From CALFML01 sp044222245 (lineage in GTDB: Bacteria; Myxococcota_A; Polyangia; Palsa-1104; JAEUJZ01): a stretch of 64,000 nucleotides of DNA. Positions 1 through 9,505 of the stretch are shown here, piece by piece. Below the pieces are notes generated by a model that was not told the DNA's origin, searched no databases, and saw only the letters and a list, made by a program, of their open reading frames with translations. Location: NCBI GenBank assembly GCA_044222245.1, contig JBGANQ010000003.1:124001-188000 (forward strand), given 5' to 3'. The translations under genes and the position numbers were made by a program. Each line of letters opens with the position of its first letter. The first letter of the stretch is position 1.

Positions 1-766
1 GCTGCGCCAGCTGCGCCACCTTGACCTCGGCGACAAAGCCGACAAGCGCGAAGTTGCCGCGGTGGACCTTGAGCAGCGCCGCAGTCTGCGGCCCGACGGC
101 CTGCTCATAGTCTCTTTGGTGGGTGCGGTTGGTCGTGCCGACCTCGCGCAAAAGCGCTCCCGAGGCGCGCATGACATCGGGAACGCGGAACGAGCCGCCG
201 ATCTCGACCAGCTCGCCGCGCGAGACCACCACCTCGCGCCCCGCGCACAGGCCGGACAGCATCAGCAGCACTGCCGCCGCGTTGTTGTTGACCACCAGAT
301 GCGCCGCCGCCCCGGTGAGCGGCGCCAGCAGGGCGTCCACCGCCTCCTGCCGGCTGCCGCGGCGCCCCGGGGCCAGCTGATATTCCAGGTTGCAGTAGCC
401 GGCCGCGAGCTCTTGGACCCGCTGCAGCGCCGCCGGCGCCAGCGGCGCGCGACCGAGGTTGGTGTGCAGGACGACCCCGGTGGCGTTTATCACCCGCCGC
501 AGCCCCGGCAAGAGCAGCGCCGCCACCCGCGCCTCAAGCCGCGCCGGCTCGACCCGCCAGCGCCCCTGCGCATCGAGCGGCCCGCTCTTGCCGGCGAGCA
601 CCTGCTGCCGCAAAAGGGTCAGCTCGGCGCGCACCGCAGCCACCACCGCCCACCGCGGCCCGGCGGCGAGCAGCGCCGCCACCGCCGGCTCGCGCAGCAC
701 CTTGTCGACCTGCGGCAGCCGCCGCAGCGCGTCTTGCCCCGGCGGCCGGTCATCGTCCGTCTTCAT
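1..766 (-). CDS. selA: SelA, L-seryl-tRNA(Sec) selenium transferase (C-terminus off window)
   Basis: Reading the minus strand from the ATG at 766 gives 255 residues with no stop before the window edge. They match the N-terminal half of SelA, the PLP enzyme that converts seryl-tRNA(Sec) to selenocysteyl-tRNA(Sec) using selenophosphate. Recognisable blocks are RRLPQVDKVL near the start, INATGVVLHTNLGRAPL around residue 95, HLVVNNNAAAVLL around residue 160, and LREVGTTNRT around residue 215. E. coli SelA has about 460 residues, so roughly 200, including the PLP lysine, lie outside the window. The gene starts 60 bp after a membrane-protein gene and is third in a minus-strand run led by an SBP56 gene. 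Its presence implies that the organism makes selenoproteins; selB, selC and selD are not in the window. Confidence 0.93.
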   Translation of the reverse strand, partial: MKTDDDRPPGQDALRRLPQVDKVLREPAVAALLAAGPRWAVVAAVRAELTLLRQQVLAGKSGPLDAQGRWRVEPARLEARVAALLLPGLRRVINATGVVLHTNLGRAPLAPAALQRVQELAAGYCNLEYQLAPGRRGSRQEAVDALLAPLTGAAAHLVVNNNAAAVLLMLSGLCAGREVVVSRGELVEIGGSFRVPDVMRASGALLREVGTTNRTHQRDYEQAVGPQTAALLKVHRGNFALVGFVAEVKVAQLAQ

Positions 767-826
767 GGGGCCGCAGTATACGCGCACCGCAGGCGGCCCG
801 GGCTCGTTCCGCTCGCCCGATCGCTG

Positions 827-1477
827 CTAAAGCACAACCGCCAGCACCCCGCCCACGATCATCGCCACCGCCCACACCTGATCAAGGTTCAGCCAGCTGC
901 GCCGCAGGATTGACAGCCCGAGCTTGTAGTAGACGGTGAGCGCCACCACCCCGGCCGCCAGCAGCATGGCCGCGGTGTGCACCGCCACCGCCGCCAGGTA
1001 GCTCGGCCAGCCCTGCGCCACCGTGCCGAGCGCGGCGCTGCAGGCCTCGCCATGGCACGGCGGCGCCGCCCCTTCGCTGAGCAGGAACACCGGCAGCAGC
1101 ATCAGTCCTGCGCCGTGCGCGGTGGCCATGAGGAACGACCACAGCGTCAGATCGGCAAAGCCGACCCGCATGCCCACCCAGCGCGGGTGGCGCGGCCGCA
1201 GCAGCTTGTACAGCCCGAAGCCGCCCAGGCACGCCGCCACCGCCCAGCGCAGCCCCGGGCCGGGCAGCACCTGGGTGCCGGCGAACAGCACCGCGACGAC
1301 CAGGCCGATCGACGCCGCGTGCCCGAGTCCGATCGGCGGCAGCGCCCGCAGCACCGCCCGTCCGCTGCGCTCCTGCAGGCCCAGCGCCACCGCGAACAGC
1401 CAGCCCATGCCGGGATTGGCCCCGTGGTAAAGGCCCAGTCCCGCAAGGGTCACCCAGCGCAGCACGCCGCCGCTCAT
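827..1477 (-). CDS. Small polytopic membrane protein with HGANPGMGW motif
   Basis: This is a 216-residue protein of about six hydrophobic segments. The start is the ATG at 1477, which overlaps the TGA of the SBP56 gene in an ATGA arrangement, so the two are probably translationally coupled. A longer in-frame reading to 1855 lies wholly inside SBP56 and is rejected. The conserved-looking stretch GLYHGANPGMGWLFAVALG near residue 12 recalls the His-containing first helix of HupE/UreH-like metal transporters, and such proteins are often labelled ArcD-like in databases. A His in the middle (ATAHGAGLML) and two Cys in PCHGEAC could bind a metal. The substrate is unknown. The position between SBP56 and selA suggests a link to sulfur, selenium or a metal cofactor, which is inference only. 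Confidence 0.75.
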   Translation of the reverse strand: MSGGVLRWVTLAGLGLYHGANPGMGWLFAVALGLQERSGRAVLRALPPIGLGHAASIGLVVAVLFAGTQVLPGPGLRWAVAACLGGFGLYKLLRPRHPRWVGMRVGFADLTLWSFLMATAHGAGLMLLPVFLLSEGAAPPCHGEACSAALGTVAQGWPSYLAAVAVHTAAMLLAAGVVALTVYYKLGLSILRRSWLNLDQVWAVAMIVGGVLAVVL

Positions 1478-2883
1478 GGGAAGCAGAACGAGTCGGACGA
1501 GGCGTCGCCGCCGGCCAGCCGCACCTGGTGCGAGCGGCGCCCGCCGAAGTCGACAAAGAAGTCGGGGTCGAGCGTCATGCCACCGCCCGGCTGCACGTTG
1601 ACCTTGGCCATCCAGCCGGTGACCGGCGTCGGCGGCGGGTAGAACTGCTCGTCCCAGGCGGCGTACAGGGAGCTTGTAAAGTAGACGCGGCTGCCGTCGC
1701 GGCTGACCTCGACCATCTGCGGCGCGCCGGTGAGCGGGCCCGATCGGGGATGAGCGGCGCGGGCGACGATGCCGCCCAGGCGCACCGAGCCGGTGAGCTT
1801 GGGATTCTCCGGATCGCTCACATCGTACTGGCGCAGCTCGCCGGTGCCCCAGCACGACACGTACAGGAACTTATCATCGAGGGACAGGTTGATGTCGGTG
1901 CACAGCGGCGGCACCGCGCCAAAGCCCTTGAGCAGCGGCGGCAACAGCTCGGGGCTCGCCGGCTCGGCGGGGATGGTGATGACCTTGCGCACTGCCCACT
2001 TGTCGCCGTCGCGGTGCCACAAAAAGACCGAGGCGCTCAGATCCTTGACGCTGACCACGCAGCCCATGAAGCCGTAGGCGCGGGTCGGATCGTGGGCCGG
2101 GCGCAGCTCGAGGGTCATCTGGTGCTCATCGCCGACATCGAGGACCTGCTTGTGCTTGCGCCGCCGCAGATCCCAGACGTGCAGCCGGTGACCGTACTTT
2201 TTGCCGAGCAGCAGCTCGGGAATGACGCCCCCTTCGATCATGTTCGGGGTGCCCCACTCACTGGAGACCAGGGTGTCGTAGCCCAGGTGCCACCAGAAGT
2301 CGTAGTGGAGATACTGCGGCCCGCGATCGATCTCCCACCGCCCGAGCACATCCAGGCTGTCGCAGTCGAGAAGGAAGATCCCGCCCGGCCCATCGCCCGC
2401 CGGGCTCCCGAGCGCCGAGACGTAGATGCCGTCGGGTCCGCAGTGCAGGGTGTGCGGACGCGAGTAGCCGGAGCGGCTGGCGATCTCCTCGGCCTCGATG
2501 ATGCGGTGCAGGCGCGGCTTGCCCGGCTCGGCCTTCACATCGAAGACGAAGATGCGAGAAGAGCGCAGGCAGGGCAGGAGCAGATAGCGCCGCTCTACAT
2601 GCGGGTGCGGTGCATATGGGCAGAGGGCGGCGCTGCAGGCGTTCCACCCCGAGTGGTGCAGCTCATCGCCGAAGGTCGGCACCTCGGCGAGGTCGATGAT
2701 CTTGCCGTAGCTTGACGACTGCGGGTCGAGGTCGATGGTCGCCAGCGCGTCGTGCAGGTGGGGACCAGGGCGCCCGAGCGCCGCCGCGGCGTCAAAGGCG
2801 GTGACGTAGGCAAGCTTCTCCTTCTCCGCGGCCATGGCCATGCGCGGCGAAGGATAAAAGGATGGATCAGGACGCAGTCGCAT
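1474..2883 (-). CDS. SBP56 family selenium-binding protein / methanethiol oxidase
   Basis: This 469-residue protein reads clearly as the SBP56/SELENBP1 family, whose characterised members oxidise methanethiol to formaldehyde, H2S and H2O2 with copper. Family hallmarks are the N-terminal EKLAYVTAFD, the block FGDELHHSGWNACSAALC (human has HHSGWNTCSSC), the His-rich HVERRYLLLP and PHTLHCGPDGIYVSALG, and HYDFWWHLGYDTLVSSEWG in the middle. The second Cys of the usual CSSC is shifted here (CSAALC). The ATG at 2883 is chosen because a GAGGAG ribosome site lies about 7 bases upstream. No signal peptide is evident. It leads a run with the membrane protein (4-base overlap) and selA. The historical name does not prove selenium binding; the selA neighbour makes the question worth asking. 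Confidence 0.9.
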   Translation of the reverse strand: MRLRPDPSFYPSPRMAMAAEKEKLAYVTAFDAAAALGRPGPHLHDALATIDLDPQSSSYGKIIDLAEVPTFGDELHHSGWNACSAALCPYAPHPHVERRYLLLPCLRSSRIFVFDVKAEPGKPRLHRIIEAEEIASRSGYSRPHTLHCGPDGIYVSALGSPAGDGPGGIFLLDCDSLDVLGRWEIDRGPQYLHYDFWWHLGYDTLVSSEWGTPNMIEGGVIPELLLGKKYGHRLHVWDLRRRKHKQVLDVGDEHQMTLELRPAHDPTRAYGFMGCVVSVKDLSASVFLWHRDGDKWAVRKVITIPAEPASPELLPPLLKGFGAVPPLCTDINLSLDDKFLYVSCWGTGELRQYDVSDPENPKLTGSVRLGGIVARAAHPRSGPLTGAPQMVEVSRDGSRVYFTSSLYAAWDEQFYPPPTPVTGWMAKVNVQPGGGMTLDPDFFVDFGGRRSHQVRLAGGDASSDSFCFP

Positions 2884-3116
2884 GTAGATCTCCTCTTGGC
2901 GCCAAAACGGCCGGGTCAGCTGAGTAATCTGCTCAGGTAAAGTCTGGCGCGCTTTAACTCAAGTTAGCACGCCGGCCGGCTTGTCAGTAAACGACGGTCT
3001 ACTGCCCGACCGCCGCGAGGTCGGTCGCCACCTCGACCATTTTGCCCAGCCGGCGCGCCCGGGATTTGTCCGTCCGCCCAAGTCATCCGTGCTAGGATTA
3101 ATATTGGAGGGTACTG

Positions 3117-3647
3117 ATGGCGTGGAGCGAGCTCGAGGCCAGCGATGGACTAGGGCAGCGGTGCAGCTACCAGGGCCCAGGGTTTTGCGCGCAGCTTGAC
3201 TTTGACTGCCATGGCGACGCGCGCAAGCTGGAGATCCGGCCCACGACGGGCGGCACGTTTGCCGCGGCGCTGCTCGAGCACCTCAAGCCCTTCGGCGAGC
3301 CGGTCATCGTCGTCCCCGGTCAGCTGGCGATCATCGACCGCGAGGGATACTTTCGCCTCTACGTAAGCCCCGGCCGGCTGCAGGCGCAGCTGCGCAAGGA
3401 GGCGCCGCGGTCAGTCATCGCGGAGCTCCTTACCCAGCTGGAGCGGGCGCAGCACGGTGCCAGCTGCGCCGAGTGTCCGCGCCTGTGTCACGCCGCGGCG
3501 CTCGGCTACGACGCGAGCGATGGCGGTCTGCGCATCGACAGCCGCCTGTGCACCCACTGCCTGGACTGCGTTCATCATCACCTGGAGCTGCACCGACTCC
3601 CACCGGCCGAGCGGCGAGGCGGCGCTCTCACCAGGAACTGCGCATGA
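3117..3647 (+). CDS. Cys-rich protein, possible ferredoxin-like Fe-S site
   Basis: I do not recognise this 176-residue protein. It has a well-placed ribosome site (GGAGG, 7 bases before ATG). The N-terminal 110 residues are a mixed alpha/beta sequence (KLEIRPTTGGTFAAALLEHL, VIVVPGQLAIIDREGYFRLYV) without a known motif. The C-terminal third carries CAECPRLC (Cys117, 120, 124) and CTHCLDC (Cys145, 148, 151) followed by three His. The spacing CxxCxxC after a short beta-like strand (IDSRLC) resembles a ferredoxin-type 4Fe-4S ligand set, so an Fe-S or zinc centre is likely. It starts a plus-strand run with a 67-aa protein and a double V4R-like protein, suggesting a small redox or ligand-sensing unit. 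Confidence 0.6.
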   Translation: MAWSELEASDGLGQRCSYQGPGFCAQLDFDCHGDARKLEIRPTTGGTFAAALLEHLKPFGEPVIVVPGQLAIIDREGYFRLYVSPGRLQAQLRKEAPRSVIAELLTQLERAQHGASCAECPRLCHAAALGYDASDGGLRIDSRLCTHCLDCVHHHLELHRLPPAERRGGALTRNCA

Positions 3648-3714
3648 GCGATGCCGCCTCGCGAGCCCACGGCAAGCCTCAGACCCAGCGGTGGCAGCCG
3701 CCCCGGAGTCCTGC

Positions 3715-3918
3715 ATGAAGGGTCGCGCCTACCAGCTGCTCAACGAGTTCAAGCTGACTCTTAGCGGAGCCGCGGCACCGTTTCTGATGTCGCGTCTTAT
3801 CCTGCGGGCACGCATCATCCCGGACAACATCACGCCCGAGATCGACGACCCCGCGGTCGAGCGACGCCTTGACGAGGCCATCCGCGCTCTCACCGCCGAG
3901 CGCAACCTCGCTCCCTAG
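3715..3918 (+). CDS. Small hypothetical protein (67 aa)
   Basis: The ATG at 3715 follows GGAG by 8 bases and opens a 67-residue frame: a helical protein beginning MKGRAYQLLNEFKLTLSGAA and ending in an acidic/basic helix (VERRLDEAIRALTAERNLAP). The same frame is open back to 3457, but that part overlaps the preceding gene and looks non-coding. It lies 68 bp after the Cys-rich gene and 24 bp before the V4R-like gene, so the three are probably co-transcribed. No function can be assigned; the size and charge would suit a partner subunit. Confidence 0.5.
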   Translation: MKGRAYQLLNEFKLTLSGAAAPFLMSRLILRARIIPDNITPEIDDPAVERRLDEAIRALTAERNLAP

Positions 3919-3942
3919 CGTCAACCCCAAGGATGTAACCGG

Positions 3943-5199
3943 ATGTCGATACCGAACCTGCAAGTGCCCAGCGAGCTGCGCCAAGACCAGGGTTCCTTCC
4001 TCTGGGGCGGCGAGCCGCTGGTGTTCCACTGCCACCACTACAACATCGCCCTGCAGCAGGCCATCGAAGAGTGCCTGCCCGAGGGCTACGCGCGCCTGCT
4101 CACCGATGCCGCGACCGAGGTCGTGACGCCGCAGGTGGCGGCGGTGCTGACGTGCAATCCGCAGCTCGGCTCGTTCACCGAGCGGCTGGCAGCGGCGGCC
4201 GAGATCAGCCGGCGGCTCGGCTTTGGGCTGCTGCAGCTGGAGGGCAATGAACAGGGCGGCACGGCGCGCATGCCGCGCTCCCATTACTCCTATGGCTGGC
4301 GCAGCAAGTACAGCCGGCGCGCCGAGCCCACCTGCTGGTTCCATAGCGGCTTTGCCGCCGCCGCCTTCGCCGCCGCCGCCGGACTGCCGGCCGGCAGCTT
4401 CGAGGCGGTCGAGACCGACTGCGCCGCCGTGCACAGCGATCACTGTGAGTTCCGCATCCGCCTCTGCCACCCCGCCCGTCTGCTGCCGACCTCAGTGGGC
4501 GAGGGCAGACCGCCCCGCCAGGCAGCGCCGCCGCTCGGTCTGACCGGCAACATCGACGCGCAGGCGATCATTGATGCGGTGCGCAAGCTGCCGATCGAAG
4601 GCAACGAAGAGGGACTCATCCCGGTGTTCGGCGTCTACCTCACGCGCCACTACGCCAACTACTACAACCGCGTCTGCTACGACTTCGAGCGCCAGGTGAG
4701 CGAGCAGCACCCATCGCTCGTCGAGCCGGTGCGGCTGGCGCTCATCGAGGCCGGCCACCGCTGCGCCTTCAACACCTTCGGCGGCATCGCCCAGTCGGTC
4801 GAGTGGGAGGCGCTCATCCAGCCGATGTGCCGCGACAAGGCCGACTGGTTCCACGGCGTCGTCGCCTGCGTCAACGCCTTCGGCTGGGGCTGCTGGCGCA
4901 CCACCGAGCTTGTCCCGAGCGAGCGAGTGGTCGTCGAGGTCTTTGGCAGCTACGAGTCCAACGGTCGCCTCGCCATGTATGGTCATAGCGCACGCGGCTC
5001 GTGCTTTCTCCACATGGGCGGAGTGGCGGGCCTTATGAACCTCTTGTGGGTCGGCGATCTGACCGAGCGCCCGACGCTCGACGCCGCCTACTACACCAGG
5101 ATCTACAGCCAGCCGGAGTCGTTCGCCTGCGATGAGGTGACCTGCCGCAGCCGCGGCGACGATCGCTGCACCTTCGTCGCCACCCGCAAGCGCTTCTAG
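3943..5199 (+). CDS. Tandem V4R-like domain protein
   Basis: This 418-residue soluble protein appears to contain two V4R/BchJ-like ligand-binding units. The C-terminal unit (about residues 220-418) ends with a typical V4R signature: an acidic Cys block CDEVTCRSRGDDRC followed by TFVATR. The N-terminal half has a similar ending, ETDCAAVHSDHCEFRIRLC at about residues 157-175, so it looks like a diverged copy. V4R domains are small-molecule-binding modules found in regulators and in bacteriochlorophyll and aromatic degradation contexts. No DNA-binding or enzymatic domain is attached. A central YANYYNRVCYDFERQV region is rich in aromatic residues. Its partners upstream are a Cys-rich protein and a 67-aa protein; a SpoIIAA-like gene follows after 76 bp. 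The ligand is unknown. Confidence 0.65.
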   Translation: MSIPNLQVPSELRQDQGSFLWGGEPLVFHCHHYNIALQQAIEECLPEGYARLLTDAATEVVTPQVAAVLTCNPQLGSFTERLAAAAEISRRLGFGLLQLEGNEQGGTARMPRSHYSYGWRSKYSRRAEPTCWFHSGFAAAAFAAAAGLPAGSFEAVETDCAAVHSDHCEFRIRLCHPARLLPTSVGEGRPPRQAAPPLGLTGNIDAQAIIDAVRKLPIEGNEEGLIPVFGVYLTRHYANYYNRVCYDFERQVSEQHPSLVEPVRLALIEAGHRCAFNTFGGIAQSVEWEALIQPMCRDKADWFHGVVACVNAFGWGCWRTTELVPSERVVVEVFGSYESNGRLAMYGHSARGSCFLHMGGVAGLMNLLWVGDLTERPTLDAAYYTRIYSQPESFACDEVTCRSRGDDRCTFVATRKRF

Positions 5200-5275
5200 C
5201 CCGCTAGGCTTTTTCCCAGAGTCGCGTCATCTACTTTGTTGCGCGCTCGCGACCCGGTGCTGCATCTTCACTTCT

Positions 5276-5674
5276 ATGCAGGTTGCGATCGGGGGCCACA
5301 CCTTCCTCGTAGAAGGCGATGTGGTGCAGTGCATGTTGCAGGGAGACTTTACTGCACAGCAGGCCCGCGAGCTGTTCGTCCTGCTGGAGCAGGTCCAGGC
5401 GGATGAGGGCTCGTTCGTGATTCTGGCCGATATCAGCCAGATGGGAACGATCGACGCCGCGGCGCGCCGCTGGATGGCGCTAGAGTCGCGGCGCTTCGCC
5501 TGCCGCGCCACGGCGATGTACGGCGCGAGTCTGCCCGCGCGCACCGTGATCACCCTCCTTTTGCGCAGCCTGGCCTTGTTTCGGCCGACGCTCATGCCTC
5601 TGCACTTCGCCAAGACCGAGCAGGAGGCCCGCCTCTGGCTCGAAGCGCAGCGACCGGCCCAGCAGATCGGCTAA
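5276..5674 (+). CDS. SpoIIAA-like (STAS-related) protein
   Basis: This 132-residue protein has the layout of SpoIIAA-like/STAS-like proteins. A central strand and helix (SFVILADISQMGTIDAAARRWMALE) contains the 'D.s.m..ida..rrw' core, followed by a C-terminal helix pair (FAKTEQEARLWLEAQRP). Proteins of this family in delta-proteobacteria are small cytosolic proteins of uncertain role, sometimes lipid-binding or anti-sigma-like. The ATG at 5276 lacks a clear ribosome site. It follows the V4R-like gene with only a short GC-rich inverted repeat and a T-run between them (about 5200-5215), so it may be a separate transcript. Confidence 0.65.
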   Translation: MQVAIGGHTFLVEGDVVQCMLQGDFTAQQARELFVLLEQVQADEGSFVILADISQMGTIDAAARRWMALESRRFACRATAMYGASLPARTVITLLLRSLALFRPTLMPLHFAKTEQEARLWLEAQRPAQQIG

Positions 5675-5795
5675 AGTAGCAGGGTCGGCGGCGCCGCGGG
5701 TGCAGCAGCACCGGCTGTCTCGGACGGCGCGCGCGGTCTCGCGGCGGGCCGGCACCGCCCACGCCTCGTTACCGCTGGAAAGGAGAGCCGCCAAG

Positions 5796-7325
5796 ATGAC
5801 TGCGACCGTCAAGACGACCTATGGGGTACTGCGCGGACTGGAGGAACGCGGCGTGCACGCGTTTCTGGGAGTTCCCTTCGCCGCGCCGCCGGTGGGCCCG
5901 CGGCGCTACGCGGCGCCCGAGCGCCCGGCGCGGTGGGACGGCGAGCGGCCGGCGACAAGCTCCGGCCCGGTGTGCCTGCAGCAGCCGATGCCCGGGGTGT
6001 TCGGGGCGCTCGGCTCGCCCAAGGGCCAGGCCGGCGACGACTGTCTGAACCTCAACGTCTGGACCCCGGACCCCGGGGCGCGCGGGCTGCCGGTGCTTTT
6101 ATGGATTCACGGCGGCGCCTTCTATGGCGGCAGCGGCACCGCGCCCGTTTATAACGGTGCCGCCTTCGCCCGCGATGGCGTGGTCTGCGTGACCATCAAC
6201 TACCGGCTGGGCGCGCAGGGCTTCTGTCACCTGGCCGAGCACTTCCCCGAGCTGCGCGACTCGGGCAACGCCGGCCTCCTCGATCAGGTCGCGGCCCTGC
6301 AGTGGGTGCAGGAGAACATCGCCGCCTTCGGGGGCGACCCCGGCAACGTGACTATCGCCGGGGAAAGCGCCGGCGGCATGAGCGTCGGCACCCTGCTCGC
6401 CACCCCGCGGGCGCGGGGCCTGTTCCGCCGCGCGGTCGCCCAGAGCGGCGCCGCCCACAACGCCTTCAGCGCTGCCAACGCCGCGCGCATCGCCGGCCAT
6501 CTGCTGCAGCACCTAGGCGTTGCGCGCGGCGACCTGCAGGCGCTGCTCGCCGTCCCGCCCGAGCGGGTGCTAGAGGCGCAGATACGGCTCAGCGCCGAGC
6601 TTGTGATGAGCCGCGACCGCGAGCGCTTCGGCGAAGCAGTGGGCTCGCCGATCCTGCTGCAGCCCACCTTTGATACCGAGGTCCTGCCCGAGCGCCCGAT
6701 CGCCGCCATCGCTCGCGGTGCCGCCGCTGGGATCGACCTGCTGGTGGGCACGACCACCGAAGAGGCGAAGATCTTCATGGTCGAAATGAAGGCCCTGTTC
6801 AGCGAGCCGGTGGTCGAGGCCCTGCTCGACCGGGTGATGCGTCCGGCGGGCCGCAGCGGTCGCGACGTCCTGACCGCTTACAAGGCGAGCCGCCCCGACG
6901 CGCAGCCGCACGAGCTGGCCGCCGCGGCCGAGACCGACCGCCTGTTCCGCATTCCCGCCCTGCGGCTGGCCGATGCGCAAGCGAGGCACCACGCCGGCAC
7001 CTGGATGTACGATTTCGCCTGGCGCTCCACAGCGCGCGGCGGCGAGTTCGGCGCCTGTCACTTCCTCGAGGTCCCGTTCGTGTTCGATCAGCTGGATAAC
7101 GAGCAGGCGCGCGGCATCGCCGGCACGCCGCCGCAGGAGCTGGCAGACAAGCTGCATCCGGCCTGGGTCGCCTTCGCCCGCAGCGGTGACCCGGGCCACG
7201 CCGGTCTGCCCGCCTGGCCGCGCTGGGACAGCGAGCGCCGGCCGACTCTGCGCTTTGACAGCCAGTGCGAGGTCGTCTGCGATCCGGCCGCCGCGGAGCG
7301 AAAGCTCTGGGACGACGTGCTGTAG
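5796..7325 (+). CDS. Type B carboxylesterase (alpha/beta hydrolase)
   Basis: This 509-residue enzyme belongs to the carboxylesterase/para-nitrobenzyl esterase family. The N-terminal FLGVPFAAPPVGPRRY is the family signature, EDCLNLNVW appears as GDDCLNLNVWTP, and LWIHGGAFYGGSG forms the oxyanion hole. The nucleophile is Ser191 in GESAGG; the acid is probably the Glu in VGTTTEEAKIF; the catalytic His lies in ACHFLEVPFVF. The start at 5796 is preferred over the upstream GTG at 5700 because the family signature begins within 30 residues and AGGAG lies upstream. There is no signal peptide, so it is probably cytosolic. It faces the sigma-54 activator gene, with 47 bp between the two stops. The substrate cannot be read from sequence. 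Confidence 0.9.
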   Translation: MTATVKTTYGVLRGLEERGVHAFLGVPFAAPPVGPRRYAAPERPARWDGERPATSSGPVCLQQPMPGVFGALGSPKGQAGDDCLNLNVWTPDPGARGLPVLLWIHGGAFYGGSGTAPVYNGAAFARDGVVCVTINYRLGAQGFCHLAEHFPELRDSGNAGLLDQVAALQWVQENIAAFGGDPGNVTIAGESAGGMSVGTLLATPRARGLFRRAVAQSGAAHNAFSAANAARIAGHLLQHLGVARGDLQALLAVPPERVLEAQIRLSAELVMSRDRERFGEAVGSPILLQPTFDTEVLPERPIAAIARGAAAGIDLLVGTTTEEAKIFMVEMKALFSEPVVEALLDRVMRPAGRSGRDVLTAYKASRPDAQPHELAAAAETDRLFRIPALRLADAQARHHAGTWMYDFAWRSTARGGEFGACHFLEVPFVFDQLDNEQARGIAGTPPQELADKLHPAWVAFARSGDPGHAGLPAWPRWDSERRPTLRFDSQCEVVCDPAAAERKLWDDVL

Positions 7326-7372
7326 CGGCGCCAACTCCCGGCGGGTTGTCCGGCGGCCGGTCAGCGCGGCGG

Positions 7373-9199
<1,827 letters not shown>

Positions 9200-9505
9200 G
9201 GCTCATCATTGTACAGCGTACAGCGTAACCACCGGACTCTACTTTGAGCGGCACGCAGCACCCGGCGGACGGTCGAGCTGCGGCCGCGGCGAGGTGCCGC
9301 CCGGGGGCCATTTTCCGTCGCTGCTACCAGTGGCGGTGGCGCCCCGCAGGCTGGCGCGGGCGGGGTGGGGAAGTTTCCCCTCTGGGCAAACGTGCAGCTC
9401 GGGAAAATTTTCCTGCGCTTCTATTTGCGTAGCCAGGCGCGTTTATGAGTACATTAAAGGCTTGCTCTCCCGTAGTTACATCTTGAAAAATCAGTAGATA
9501 CAGGC
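9200..9505. other. Divergent intergenic region
   Basis: This is 306 bp between the divergently transcribed activator and peptide-transporter genes. It must hold both promoters. It contains a 7-bp direct repeat (9211-9224) and a relatively AT-rich stretch at about 9405-9505, just before the transporter gene. I cannot assign a convincing -35/-10 or -24/-12 pair, and I see no RNA gene. Confidence 0.4.
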
